Shown: positions 9,647 through 18,641, numbered from the stretch's first letter. The stretch is DNA of 64,000 nt from Methanofollis sp. W23 (GCF_017875325.1 NZ_JAGGMN010000001.1:2252140-2316139); one strand, 5' to 3'. The notes: generated from the letters alone by a model not told the origin. A program made the numbers and translations.

Positions 9647-10476
9647 GAGACAATACCATCATCAGAGAGTTCCTGCACAATTGGGACGACTTCCCTGACA
9701 TTTTTGATGGTATATCCTGCTGCTCGTCTCAGTTTCTCGGGCTTGTTTCCTGACTGCTGTTCTGAAAGAATACTCACGTCGGCCCGCCTGAACGCCTTGA
9801 GGTCGTTGATCCCGTCTCCGACCATCACGACAGTCTCGTAGCACTCCTGGAGGTCCTCAACGACCTGGGCCTTGATCGTAGGCGTGGCGATCCCATGGAC
9901 CTGGTCACGCGGGATGCCGAGATGGTCGGCGATCCGTTCCAGTTTGGTGGCCCGGTCGCCCGAGGCGATATAGGTGGCGACTCCCAGGGCATGGAGCGCC
10001 TCGATCGTCTCTTTCGCCCCTTCAAAGGGGCGCCCGCCGGCGGTGACCGTGAACTCGATCCCGCGGTCGGCCAGATTGAGGATCGCACCCGAGTCCATCA
10101 CCACCAGGTCCTCTTCCTTCAAGACTCCCCAGACGTCCCTGATACAGACCTGAAGGTCTTCGACCAGGGCCTTGCGGTCGCCGTACAGCAGGGACGCAAG
10201 GTCTTCATGTGGAGTGACCTGCTGGAGACAGGAGACCCCGAACCCAACGTTCCGTTCACAGAGATACTCGGAGAGGAACTGGTCGTCTGGTGCCCCCATC
10301 ACGTCCCTGCTGTGGGCGTTGAGGGCGATGAGCACCCTGGCGCGGTCGCGGCAGGTAAGCAGGGTCGTCTCAACGTCGGAGAGAACCTCTCCGCTCTCGA
10401 CATCCCGCGCCGTCCGGTAACTCCTCAACAGGGTGCCTGCGCTGTCAAATACCACTGCAATGCTCATGATGTTCAC
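9640..10476 (-). CDS. HAD-family hydrolase with a DxA motif I
   Basis: A 278-residue HAD-superfamily protein resembling the soluble phosphorylation domain of P-type ATPases. Motif I reads VVFDSAGTLL near residue 8: the nucleophile Asp is present but the usual second Asp is Ala, as in phosphonatase-type members. Motif II is ASGDRATK (near 193), and motif IV is VVMVGDGINDLKAFRRAD (near 240). The start is GTG at 10476; an ATG three codons later (10467) is an alternative. It sits upstream of atwA on the same strand, 54 nt away, and diverges from the R15P isomerase gene with only 44 nt between them. Substrate unknown; a phosphatase role near the AMP pathway or MCR activation is speculative. Confidence 0.75.
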   Translation of the reverse strand: MNIMSIAVVFDSAGTLLRSYRTARDVESGEVLSDVETTLLTCRDRARVLIALNAHSRDVMGAPDDQFLSEYLCERNVGFGVSCLQQVTPHEDLASLLYGDRKALVEDLQVCIRDVWGVLKEEDLVVMDSGAILNLADRGIEFTVTAGGRPFEGAKETIEALHALGVATYIASGDRATKLERIADHLGIPRDQVHGIATPTIKAQVVEDLQECYETVVMVGDGINDLKAFRRADVSILSEQQSGNKPEKLRRAAGYTIKNVREVVPIVQELSDDGIVSI

Positions 10477-10520
10477 AGGTTAACCTTATGTGATGGGATA
10501 TTCATCCACTCTCATTAAGT

Positions 10521-11471
10521 ATGTTGCTGAATGAGATCGCCGGTGAGATCAGATCGATGGAAGTCAGGGGCGCGGGGCGGATCGCCCGTACGGCAGCCGC
10601 CGCGCTGAGAGACCATGCAACGGCCTATGAAGGCGCAGACGTCCATCTGTTCAAAGAGTACATGGACGAGGGCGCCGCCACCCTCCTGGCCACCAGGCCG
10701 ACGGCGGTCTCCCTCCCCAATGCCGTCAGATTTGTGATGAACGCGAAGGAAGGGGCGGGCACTGTCCCTGAAGCCCAGGAGGCGATCAGGAAGGCAGCAG
10801 ACTTGTTTATCCTCTCCTCAAAGCATGCGGTCGAGTGGATCGGCGAGATCGGCGCTCGCCATATCTCGGACGGTGATGTCGTCCTCACCCACTGCAACTC
10901 TGAGGCGGCCCTGGCCTGCATCCTCACCGCCCACCGGCAGGGCAAGGACCTGGAGGTCTTTGCGACTGAGGTGCGCCCGAGGAACCAGGGGTTGCTCACG
11001 ATCAGGGCCCTGAACGATGCCGGGGTGAAGACAAACTATATCGTCGACTCGGCGGTCCGCTCCTTCATCAACGACGTCGACCTGGTCGTCACCGGGGCCG
11101 ATGCCGTGACCGCAAACGGGGCGGTGGTGAACAAGATCGGGACCTCCCAGATCGCTCTCGCCGCCCATGAGGCGCGGACGACGATGCTGGTGGCGGCCGA
11201 GACCTACAAGTTCGCCCCGCGGACGCTTCTCGGGGAGCGGATCGAGATCGAGGAGCGCCAGACCGACGAAGTGCTGGACCCGGCGGTGGCGGCGACGCTC
11301 CCCAATGTGCGGGTCAGGAACCCGGCCTTCGATGTCACCCCGGCACGCTATGTGGACGAGATCGTGACCGAGATGGGGGCGATTCCGCCGACGATGGCCT
11401 ATGTCATCATCAGGGATCACCTGGGATGGGGGATCGAGGAGTTCCACAAGAATTTTGAGTTAGACGAATGA
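10521..11471 (+). CDS. Ribose-1,5-bisphosphate isomerase
   Basis: A 316-residue member of the eIF2B-alpha/MtnA-like family, matching archaeal ribose-1,5-bisphosphate isomerase. It converts ribose 1,5-bisphosphate to ribulose 1,5-bisphosphate in the archaeal AMP pathway, feeding RuBisCO. The likely catalytic cysteine is in LTHCNSEAAL (about 134) and the aspartate in VVTGADAVTANGAVVNKIGT (about 195-200), both typical of the family. Its stop lies 17 nt upstream of the chosen RuBisCO start, making a two-gene operon. AMP phosphorylase, the first enzyme of the route, is not in this window. eIF2B alpha or methylthioribose-1-phosphate isomerase are less likely given the RuBisCO neighbour. Confidence 0.93.
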   Translation: MLLNEIAGEIRSMEVRGAGRIARTAAAALRDHATAYEGADVHLFKEYMDEGAATLLATRPTAVSLPNAVRFVMNAKEGAGTVPEAQEAIRKAADLFILSSKHAVEWIGEIGARHISDGDVVLTHCNSEAALACILTAHRQGKDLEVFATEVRPRNQGLLTIRALNDAGVKTNYIVDSAVRSFINDVDLVVTGADAVTANGAVVNKIGTSQIALAAHEARTTMLVAAETYKFAPRTLLGERIEIEERQTDEVLDPAVAATLPNVRVRNPAFDVTPARYVDEIVTEMGAIPPTMAYVIIRDHLGWGIEEFHKNFELDE

Positions 11472-11488
11472 ATGCAGGAGTGAGAACG

Positions 11489-12688
11489 ATGCAAGACGTT
11501 ACCGCAACCTATTATTTCCGCCCGCGGGCCGACACCACGCCCGAAGAGGCGGCGCAGGCGATCGTCGAGGAGGAGACGACCGGAACATGGACCGAGATCA
11601 CGACCACCACCGAGTATGTCCGCCGTCTCGACGGCGAGGTGCTCGCCCTCGAACCGTCAGGCAAGGGGTATGTGACGCAGGTGCGGTACCCGGCCGAGAT
11701 CTTTGAGGCCGGCAATGTCCCGCAGTATCTCTCGGTGGTCGCGGGCAACCTCTTCGGGCTCGGGCGTCTGGAAGCGGTGAGGCTTCTTGACGTCGCCTTC
11801 CCGGCGTCGCTGGTCCCGTTCAAGGGCCCGAAGTTCGGGCTTGAAGGAGTGAGAAAACTTGTCGGGACGACCGAACGCCCGCATGTGGGGACGATCATCA
11901 AGCCAAAGGTCGGCCTCACGCCGAAGGACACCGCCGAGGTGGCCTATCATGCGGCGGTCGGCGGGGTGGACCTGATCAAGGACGACGAGACCCTCACCGA
12001 CCAGACTTTCTGCCCGATCGACGAGCGTCTGCCTGCAGTGATGGCGCGGCTCGACGAGGCGAAGGAGGAGACCGGGCGGCAGGTGCTGTATGCGGTGAAC
12101 ATCTCGGCACGGGCCGACGAGATCGTGGGGCGGGCCGAGCACGCGATCGATCTTGGGGCGAACATGCTGATGATCGACGTGATCACCAGCGGGTTCACCG
12201 CCCTCCAGGCCCTGGCCGAGGCGCCGTCGGTGACGGTGCCGGTCCATGTCCACCGGACGATGCACGGGGCGATCACCCGCAACCCTGAGCACGGGATCGC
12301 GATGCGCCCGATTGCACGGATCGTGCGGATGCTCGGCGGCGACCAGCTCCACACGGGGACGGTCTCGGGCAAGATGAGTCATGACGTCTCCGAACTGAAG
12401 GGCGACAACCTCGCCCTCACCGAAGAGTACTTCGGGATCGCACCCACCTTCCCGGTGGCAAGCGGCGGGCTCCATCCAGGCAAGGTGGCGGCAGAGATCG
12501 AAAATCTCGGGACCGACATCGTCCTCCAGGCGGGCGGCGGGATCCACGGCCACCCTGACGGCACCGAGGCCGGGGCGAGGGCGATGCGCCAGGCGGTCGA
12601 TGCGTTTATGGAGGGGGTCTCTGCAGAGGAGTATGCGAAGGATCACCATGAACTGGCGCGGGCGCTGGAGAGGTGGGGGAACCGGTAA
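11489..12688 (+). CDS. rbcL: Ribulose-1,5-bisphosphate carboxylase, archaeal form III
   Basis: A 399-residue RuBisCO large-subunit homologue. Active-site segments are present: TTGTWTEI, GTIIKPKVGLT (proton-shuttle Lys), GGVDLIKDDETL (carbamylated Lys, Mg-binding Asp and Glu), VHRTMHGAI (His), SGKMSHDV (loop 6 Lys) and ASGGLHPG. With R15P isomerase it turns AMP-derived sugar phosphate plus CO2 into 3-phosphoglycerate. The ATG at 11489 is chosen because GGAGTGA lies 5 nt upstream; an in-frame ATG at 11468 overlaps the previous stop but has no good binding site and would add seven residues. It is shorter than some form III enzymes, with no internal break. Confidence 0.95.
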   Translation: MQDVTATYYFRPRADTTPEEAAQAIVEEETTGTWTEITTTTEYVRRLDGEVLALEPSGKGYVTQVRYPAEIFEAGNVPQYLSVVAGNLFGLGRLEAVRLLDVAFPASLVPFKGPKFGLEGVRKLVGTTERPHVGTIIKPKVGLTPKDTAEVAYHAAVGGVDLIKDDETLTDQTFCPIDERLPAVMARLDEAKEETGRQVLYAVNISARADEIVGRAEHAIDLGANMLMIDVITSGFTALQALAEAPSVTVPVHVHRTMHGAITRNPEHGIAMRPIARIVRMLGGDQLHTGTVSGKMSHDVSELKGDNLALTEEYFGIAPTFPVASGGLHPGKVAAEIENLGTDIVLQAGGGIHGHPDGTEAGARAMRQAVDAFMEGVSAEEYAKDHHELARALERWGNR

Positions 12689-13190
12689 GGACTGGGCGTT
12701 GGGCGTTCGGGGATCTCAGGTCCGAGATATGAGGCCTGACACGACCATAGTCTCTACTGTCGGTGAGAGCCGTGACAGAAACAAGAACCCCTGACAGAAA
12801 AGACCTCATCCTCCTTTTTATGTACTGGGTTTTGTCGTAGAGCATATCCCAAAACTCTCTTGGGGGAAACATCTCCTCGAACTGAAATGCATCCTTCCAG
12901 AAATTCTACACTCTCTCCTCCACCGGGCGGCGTACCGCCCCACGGACCCCCCGCTGATGAAGATTAACGGGGGTTCGCAGCCCATCTCCACGATCATTGC
13001 TCTGCCTTCCCACCCCAATCGCCATCCCCGGGGCCTGGGGGCAGAGCCCCCGACGCGGTGGTGTGGGGAAGCATGAATGCATAGACCCGCAGTGAAAAGG
13101 GGAAGATTTCCTCACCATATCTACTGCTCCCTCCTGGGTGGGGGGAGGTACGGAGAGTTTTGGGATGACCTCGTACTCAACTTCGCGCTT
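12689..13190. repeat. Intergenic repeat tract
   Basis: The gap downstream of RuBisCO holds an R4 element (about 12841-12905, ATATCCCAAAACTCTC to CTTCCAGAAATTCT), an R1 element (about 13004-13075, GGGGGCAGAGCCCCCG core) and an inverted R4 half near 13150-13175 (GAGAGTTTTGGGATGACCTC). ORFs on either strand here are repeat translations. Confidence 0.6.
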
Positions 13191-13303
13191 TATTCTTTCA
13201 GATCTGAGAGCAAGTTTTTCTTCGGAGCGTTCGAGATTCTCGCGATATTCCTGTCTCTCTTCGGCGCCCTCATTTATGGGGATGGTAGCGGCGACAGGGC
13301 CAG

Positions 13304-13546
13304 ATGATCTTTGCCGGCACGCTCTCGTACGCCTCATTCATCCTGACGGCCTTCTTCACCATGGAGGGTGGGAATAGTTTTGAGAACCAGAATTATCTGT
13401 TTCAATTTGCTGGATATCGCCTGCTCCTCCTGTTCATGATCGGGTTGATCGGATTTTTTGCCTCAAACACGCAGAGATCATACCGAATCATCGCACTGGT
13501 GGTGTCGGTTCTGTGGATGCTGGTGTCCATCTCGGGCATCACCTGA
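13304..13546 (+). CDS. Small hypothetical membrane protein, possibly the end of a broken gene
   Basis: An 80-residue reading frame with three hydrophobic segments (FAGTLSYASFILTAFF, RLLLLFMIGLIGFFAS, IIALVVSVLWMLVSIS). Directly upstream in another frame another hydrophobic stretch (EILAIFLSLFGALIY, about 13226-13270) ends at a TGA that overlaps this ATG (ATGA at 13304-13307). This could be two coupled small proteins or one four-helix membrane protein split by a frameshift. No family was recognised, and the upstream part merges into an R4 repeat. Both its existence as a gene and its start are uncertain. Confidence 0.4.
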   Translation: MIFAGTLSYASFILTAFFTMEGGNSFENQNYLFQFAGYRLLLLFMIGLIGFFASNTQRSYRIIALVVSVLWMLVSISGIT

Positions 13547-14480
13547 GGGCGATTGAATAATTCTCTCTTGTGGAGGGCGTGCCGCCTCGGGCGCGATCGA
13601 TGAGAGTAGGCACGCGGATCAGATCAGTCGCCTTCATCACAGAATCTCCACAATCATTTCCGGCCTGAAGGCATCGATTCGAATATAAAGCCCCTGTAGA
13701 GAGTCTCTTGATGAATCTCTCTGGCAGGGGGTAGTCACTCGAAAGCCTCCGGCTTTCTCGACTCCTTCAAGTCGTCCCCCCGAACCCCCCCACCACATGA
13801 GAAGTCGAGGACGGCATTACACTCTGTATGGTCATTTATTCCGCCTCCCCGGCCCTATATTCATCCGGGGGGTCCGGGCGGCACTCGCCCCCGGGGCGAT
13901 TCACAAGGGAAGGCGGGAGAATCATGTTTGCATCCATAAAGGGCAAGGGTTTACCATGAAAATGATCCCGATGATCGCCTCTCCAGGTCTGTATGATGAT
14001 TAACCCCCCCGGCGCAAGGGTATGGGAAGGCATGAGGATCAGTCGTGCCACCCTCAGCACAGACTCTTTCCCGCTGTCTCGCGAGAGGAGAGGCGGGGGT
14101 GGCACGAGGCAAGAGTTCTGGCCGGTCCCCTGTCACTAGGAGAATGACCACAGATCCTTCCACGCCCCGGAACCCTGTGACATGAAATTTTCAATCGCGT
14201 ATGCTTGAACCAGGGGTTCATGCTCGATTCTACAGAGCCAAAATCAAACATTTTCTCTACTCTTTCCACTCGTCCCCACAAGGACGAAGAGACTCGATGG
14301 GCGACACGTTCGATCGATCACGCCCTCCCACATGACCTCCCTCAGGGCAGAAGAGTGGGATGGAAAAGCAGAGGACTGACCACGAAGAGGAGGACACACG
14401 CCGATCCGATATGGAGTGTGAAAAATTCGAGGAAGGATCTCCTGTTATTCCCATCTCTGGCCGTCCCGGGCCCAAAATAG
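13547..14480. repeat. Intergenic repeat tract
   Basis: No gene is supported. The tract has an R2 copy (about 13690-13740, CTGTAGAGAGTCTCTTGAT to TGGCAGGGGGTAG), a nested hairpin (about 13741-13785, CGAAAGCCTCCGGCTTTC then TCGACTCCTTCAAGTCGT), an R1-like copy (about 13838-13915), an R5 piece (about 14045-14085) and an inverted R3 palindrome (about 14181-14238, TTGAACCAGGGGTTCAT). The ORF from 14360 starts in repeat-like sequence and is replaced below by a shorter gene. Confidence 0.6.
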
Positions 14481-14482
14481 AA

Positions 14483-14497
14483 CCTATATATAATAGG
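14483..14497 (+). promoter_or_regulatory. Candidate TATA box upstream of Yip1-like gene
   Basis: CCTATATATAATAGG is the most AT-rich block in the surrounding kilobase and a good archaeal TATA match. It lies 58 nt before the ATG at 14555. Because it falls inside the longest possible reading frame (start 14360), it argues for the shorter protein. Motif-based inference. Confidence 0.4.
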
Positions 14498-14554
14498 CCG
14501 AAGATACCACTGACTATCCAGAGATCTCCGATCTCAATCGATGAAGCGATCCCC

Positions 14555-15115
14555 ATGCCAGGAGATACCCCCGCAAAAAATACCCCCGTCGTCTCGCGGC
14601 GTCTCTTCAACCATCTCCAGATCTCGTCGCTGCAAGAGGATCTCCTCTTCTTTTTCGCTGCCGTGCTCGCGGTCTCGGTTCTCTTTCACCTGGGGATCTT
14701 CGTGACCGGTCCTGGCCACGATCCCGTCGGGTCGCACCTTCTCCTGGGCATGGTCTTTGGGGCATTCGGTATCGTCCAGAGCTTGGTCACCTGGACGGTC
14801 ATACTCCTTGGCGTCAGTCTCATCGAGCACTTTTTCTTGCTCTTCGTCGATGCACACCAGGGGTTTGAGAGGACCATGAAGTCGGTGATCTATGCCCTTC
14901 TCCCGATCGTGCTCTTCTGGTGGGCAGTGGCGGTCATGAAGGTTCCGGCTGCAGGCCCGCTCCTCCTTCTCTGTTTCGCCCTCATCACCTACTTCGGCAT
15001 ATGCGTTTTTCATGACATCTCAAAGGACCGGGCCGCATTCGCCTCCCTTGCAACAAGTGCGGCGGTGCTGGTGCTCTTCTCCAGGTGGATCGTCGGTCCG
15101 GCGTTTGGATTGTAA
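14555..15115 (+). CDS. Yip1-like integral membrane protein
   Basis: A 186-residue protein: a short polar N-terminus (NTPVVSRRLFNHLQISSLQED) followed by about five hydrophobic segments, ending near VLVLFSRWIVGPAFGL. The layout (soluble N-terminus, five helices, polar LFVDAHQGFERTMKSVIYALLP loop) resembles Yip1-domain membrane proteins common in Methanomicrobiales, where function is unknown. An in-frame ATG at 14360 would give 251 residues, but the added part is low-complexity, rich in charged residues and contains a TATA-like box, so the ATG at 14555 is preferred. It is flanked by repeat tracts and has no operon partner. Confidence 0.6.
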   Translation: MPGDTPAKNTPVVSRRLFNHLQISSLQEDLLFFFAAVLAVSVLFHLGIFVTGPGHDPVGSHLLLGMVFGAFGIVQSLVTWTVILLGVSLIEHFFLLFVDAHQGFERTMKSVIYALLPIVLFWWAVAVMKVPAAGPLLLLCFALITYFGICVFHDISKDRAAFASLATSAAVLVLFSRWIVGPAFGL

Positions 15116-15654
15116 TGGGGGCGGATCTCGTGTCGGGGGGACGAGAGAGACATGGAATACACAAACCTGAGGAAAAAGGTTCTGTAGAAACCCTTTCTGA
15201 TGGGTCTCTTTGGCAGGGGGCAGCGCCCCCGGCACGGGGACGAGGTAAGGCAGGCGGCACACGTTTTCCCCACATGATAGGTGAGGGTTTCTACAAACCT
15301 GAGAAAACACTTTGTAGAAATACTCAGAGGTCTGTCAGAGTATCATACTGATCAAGTGCCGCCCCCCAATCTCGTCGAATCTTCACCATCATCTCGCGCC
15401 GGAAGGCTGTGCCCCCGTAACCCCCCCACGATGAGGAGAGGTAGGGGCGGTGAATTGAACACGATCTCCACCGATTCTCCAGTCTTGAAATGAGAGAGAA
15501 ATCACGCGATGAGAATTCTTCATCCCCTATGCGTGAGGTATCCCCTTGCTTCATGCCTGATTCTAATACCTGATTCTACAACGCCATATCCCCACTTCAT
15601 CCACCCCCAAGGCCATGAAAGCACATATCGTCCTCTAGAGAGAGATCACCCTCT
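15116..15654. repeat. Intergenic repeat tract
   Basis: A 0.5-kb gap holding an R2 copy (about 15178-15235, CTGTAGAAACCCTTTCTGAT to TGGCAGGGGGCAGCGCCCCC), a second TTCTACAAACC/TTGTAGAAAT pair forming a loose inverted repeat (about 15287-15325), and an R5-like piece (about 15355-15405). The region just before the next gene (15500-15654) shows no clear promoter. Confidence 0.55.
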
Positions 15655-16941
15655 ATGTCCCTCCACCCGACACCCGCCTTCGACCTCTTCAATGTCTACT
15701 TCGAACGCCTCTACGATCCCACGATGCATCTCGTCCTTACCTTCGACGGGGAGGTCGACGAGGCGGCACTCAAGACCGCCACCCTCCGTCTCCTCGCCGC
15801 CAACCCCTATCTCAGATCGAGATTTTCTGAGGAGGGAGACGGCATGCCCTGCTGGACTGAGATTGCAGAGGAAGAGTGGGCGCGGGCCTTTGTGCTCCTG
15901 CCTGAAGAGGTGAAGCACGACCACCCCCCGGCCCCTCTTGACGTCCGCAGAGGACCGCAGGTCCGGGTGAGTCTCGCACGCACCAGGGACGGCGACCAGA
16001 TCGTCGTCACCTGCCACCACGGGTTCTCTGACGCGAAGGGGATCATCGACCTCGCACATCACCTCCTCGCGACCTACCAGGCGGTCCGGAGAGACCCGGC
16101 ATTCAGGCCTGAACCCCTGGGGTGGTACGACCGCGGGACAGGGAAGGTCCTCACACAGTTCAGCGCGGAAGAGATCAGACGAGCATGGGACGAGGAAGAA
16201 CCCTTCGTCGACAACTGGCGCTTCCCCGCCGAGCGCCAGGGGCGGGGGACACCACGGACCGCCTCCAGGACATTTTCTCCGGCACGACTCAGGCGGGCAA
16301 AGGAGTTTGGCAGACGCCACGGCGCCACCATCAACGACATCATGATCGCCGCCTTCTTCCTCGCCCTCATGAAGGTCAGAGCCGACCCCTCAGATTGCGG
16401 CGCCCCCCGCGCCCTCCTCACCTCGGCAGACCTCCGCCGCCACCTCGACCACCCTGAGGCATGCCCGCCCATGAACCTCTCGGTCGCCTTCGAGGTCACC
16501 CTCACCGCCGGAGAAGGCGACGGCCTGGAGGACATCATCGACCAGGTCACTGCGGTGACGAGACGGCGGAAGGCAGAAGGGTTCGGCATCGGGTGCATCC
16601 TCTATTATGACGAGATCTATGGGAAGGGCATGCCTGGAGTGCAGGCGTTCTTCGACGAGATGATCCAGAAATATGAGGAGAACGGCCTCAAGAACCCGGT
16701 CTTCTCCAACATCGGCGTCCTCGACCCGGCGTGGTTTCTCCCGGCGGACGGGAAAGACGGAAAACCCCTCGACCTCAGGGACGCCAGGTTCCTCCCCTGT
16801 GTCTGCTGGCCGTATGGGTTTCTCATGTCCCTCTCCACCTTCCGTGATCAGATGACGATCATCTCGGCCTACGAGGAGGGGCCGTACTCAGAGGACATGG
16901 TCGAGCGGTTCCTCGACGCGGTGGAAGGGTACCTGCCCTGA
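15655..16941 (+). CDS. Condensation-domain-type acyltransferase (HHxxxD)
   Basis: A 428-residue protein of the CoA-dependent acyltransferase/condensation-domain superfamily. The catalytic motif reads VTCHHGFSDAKGIIDLA near residues 120-136, which is the HHxxxD signature of NRPS condensation domains, wax ester synthases and alcohol acetyltransferases. A second conserved block, GATINDIMIAAFFLALMKV near 223, fits the C-terminal half. No carrier-protein, adenylation or other modular domain is adjacent, so it acts alone, probably joining an acyl donor to an alcohol or amine. Substrate unknown. The ATG has no clear Shine-Dalgarno sequence. Repeat tracts flank it on both sides. Confidence 0.7.
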   Translation: MSLHPTPAFDLFNVYFERLYDPTMHLVLTFDGEVDEAALKTATLRLLAANPYLRSRFSEEGDGMPCWTEIAEEEWARAFVLLPEEVKHDHPPAPLDVRRGPQVRVSLARTRDGDQIVVTCHHGFSDAKGIIDLAHHLLATYQAVRRDPAFRPEPLGWYDRGTGKVLTQFSAEEIRRAWDEEEPFVDNWRFPAERQGRGTPRTASRTFSPARLRRAKEFGRRHGATINDIMIAAFFLALMKVRADPSDCGAPRALLTSADLRRHLDHPEACPPMNLSVAFEVTLTAGEGDGLEDIIDQVTAVTRRRKAEGFGIGCILYYDEIYGKGMPGVQAFFDEMIQKYEENGLKNPVFSNIGVLDPAWFLPADGKDGKPLDLRDARFLPCVCWPYGFLMSLSTFRDQMTIISAYEEGPYSEDMVERFLDAVEGYLP

Positions 16942-17286
16942 ACCGCGTGCATGACTCTCCAGGATGAATCATCCTTTCATTTTTCAGGCTTGCGATGTGA
17001 CCGGAGGAAGTTCCCCACGTACGGCGTCGTTCAAGAGCGGGACGACGACCCACCCCTATCTTCGTTGAGGGGGGGGTCTCCCCCGGCAGAAGAGAATAAG
17101 GAAACGCTCATTTATTCTCGATGTGGGCGGCACGTCGGATCATCATGCCTTCCCACACCCCCGTGCCGGAGGCAGCACCCCCAGACCCCTGGTATGAAGA
17201 TAGGGACGGGAAGGCACAATGGATGAACATGAGGAGGGGGTGCCGTCGTCGCCGCCGACACACCCGGGAACCGAGCTGAGAAAAAT
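16942..17286. repeat. Intergenic repeat tract
   Basis: Contains an intact R1 element (17147-17215, GCCTTCCC to GGGAAGGC, 69 bp), preceded by an R5 fragment (ATGTGGGCGGCACGTCGGATCATC split around 17120-17145) and G-rich sequence near 17070-17095. The repeat runs directly into the truncated gene that follows. Confidence 0.65.
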
Positions 17287-17661
17287 TTGAACATCACCGT
17301 CCATATCGGCCTCCCCCCACCCCAGGCGGTCACGGTCTCAGGACGGGTGACCGACCCTGACGGCACCCCGGTTCCGGGTGCGACGGTGAGGTTTGAGTCG
17401 GCCGTCTCGCTTGAGAACAGACCCCTCTCGGCAACGGCCACGACAGACGATGACGGACACCACCTGATCAAAGACGCAGTCGGGCACAGCAGGAAGGAGG
17501 GGTACCCCCCTCTGCAGCGCGAGATCGTCTTTGAACATCTGACCGACGGACTCGACCTCGACCTGGAGCCCAGGAGTCAGACCATTCCCGGATATGATCT
17601 CCGGACCGGCATCTCTGCACTCCTCGTGGTTTTCCTGGCCCACCTCGCCAGGAGGAGATAG
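17287..17661 (+). pseudogene. 5'-truncated surface protein fragment with regulatory-like fold and C-terminal anchor
   Basis: A 124-codon frame lacking a signal peptide. It holds a carboxypeptidase-regulatory-like beta domain (SGRVTDPDGTPVPGATVRFE, about residues 18-37) and ends in a tripartite anchor: PGYD, a hydrophobic stretch (TGISALLVVFLAHLA) and RRR. That ending looks like a PGF-CTERM/archaeosortase signal with a PGY variant. Such proteins are normally exported and much longer, so the 5' part seems lost, with repeat DNA now adjoining. The only nearby start is a TTG at 17287. It overlaps nothing and ends 7 nt before the next gene. Could also be a short intact protein with an unrecognised start. 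Confidence 0.5.
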
Positions 17662-17668
17662 ACGTACT

Positions 17669-18484
17669 ATGACAGACGAAATCCCCCACCCCATAAAAGT
17701 CCTCGGCTTCATCACGGCACTCCTCGCCCTCTCCGTCCTCTCATTCGGCATGACCCTCTCCGCCGGAGCACCGGTCGAGAGCGGTGATCCGCCGCCAGGA
17801 ATTGTCGAAGATGGGGGGAGGTACCAGGGCGAGTGGACGCCAGAGGCAGCACCCGACGCCACCGTCTCTCTGAACAGCACTCTTAACCGGCAATCGACAT
17901 GGATGGGACCACTCGGAGCCTCGACGGGCGAGTGGTGGCACGGGTTTGGCATCTCCAGTACCGCTTCGGTGCACGCCAGAGACCAGGACGTCTGCACCAT
18001 CACCGAACAGCGCACAGAAATCAGGATCAAGACTGCTCAGCGTGGGTTTTCCATCAACCCCCTACCACTAAAACCACATTACTTCAGTGGCCGTACCGAC
18101 CCTGAGCATGAGATGGTGATCAGGGAGAAGACCGAAACAATTGAAGACGTTGGAAAAAGAGCAGAATGGAATTGGAGATTCACAAAACTCGGCGCCACCG
18201 CATCTTCAGCGTCCCATTATTCCAACTGGGCTCTCCTCATCCCGCCCGACCGCTCCTGCGAGGCCACGCTCACTGAGTCCTTCGAGACCATCTGGGGCGA
18301 GAAGGCCACGCAGCAATGGAAGATGACCATCGATCCCCTCCCTGACCCAGAAGGGATGAGTGAGGAAGAACTGGCAGAGTACGGGATCATAAAAGAGTCC
18401 TGGGGCCAGTACAATGCAGAAGGGGCCGTCCACCCCGTTCCCAGACATCCTTCCGCCATGACCTTTGAAGGGACCAGACGGTGA
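17669..18484 (+). CDS. Hypothetical exported protein
   Basis: A 271-residue protein with an N-terminal signal or anchor helix (VLGFITALLALSVLSFGMTLSAGAP, about residues 10-34) followed by a hydrophilic extracellular domain rich in Trp, Thr and Ser. No family was recognised. The ATG at 17669 is selected because GGAGGAG lies 12 nt upstream at 17651 and the signal segment then begins near the N-terminus; the frame is open further upstream but overlaps the preceding fragment. Single cysteines (DVCTIT, RSCEATL) could form one disulfide. It may be co-transcribed with the fragment before it. Likely a lineage-specific surface protein. Confidence 0.6.
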   Translation: MTDEIPHPIKVLGFITALLALSVLSFGMTLSAGAPVESGDPPPGIVEDGGRYQGEWTPEAAPDATVSLNSTLNRQSTWMGPLGASTGEWWHGFGISSTASVHARDQDVCTITEQRTEIRIKTAQRGFSINPLPLKPHYFSGRTDPEHEMVIREKTETIEDVGKRAEWNWRFTKLGATASSASHYSNWALLIPPDRSCEATLTESFETIWGEKATQQWKMTIDPLPDPEGMSEEELAEYGIIKESWGQYNAEGAVHPVPRHPSAMTFEGTRR

Positions 18485-18641
18485 ACCTTCACCAAAATTG
18501 AAAATAGATGTCCAGACCACCAGAAGAACACACCCAAAAAGATAAATCTCATTGCCATAAAGAAAAGGTCTGGCACATGCCTGCTTCCCTCTCCGGCCCT
18601 GCACAGGCGAGGGGCGCCATGCGTACCCTGCGAGGCGAACT

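Noticed and set aside
12689-13190. Insertion sequence in the G/C-rich tracts
   Set aside because: No transposase-like frame was found in any tract; the elements are too short to code for one, so only non-autonomous mobility could apply.
14360-14554. 65-codon N-terminal extension of the Yip1-like gene
   Set aside because: Repeat-like, highly charged sequence containing a TATA-like box; the ATG at 14555 gives a protein of sensible topology.
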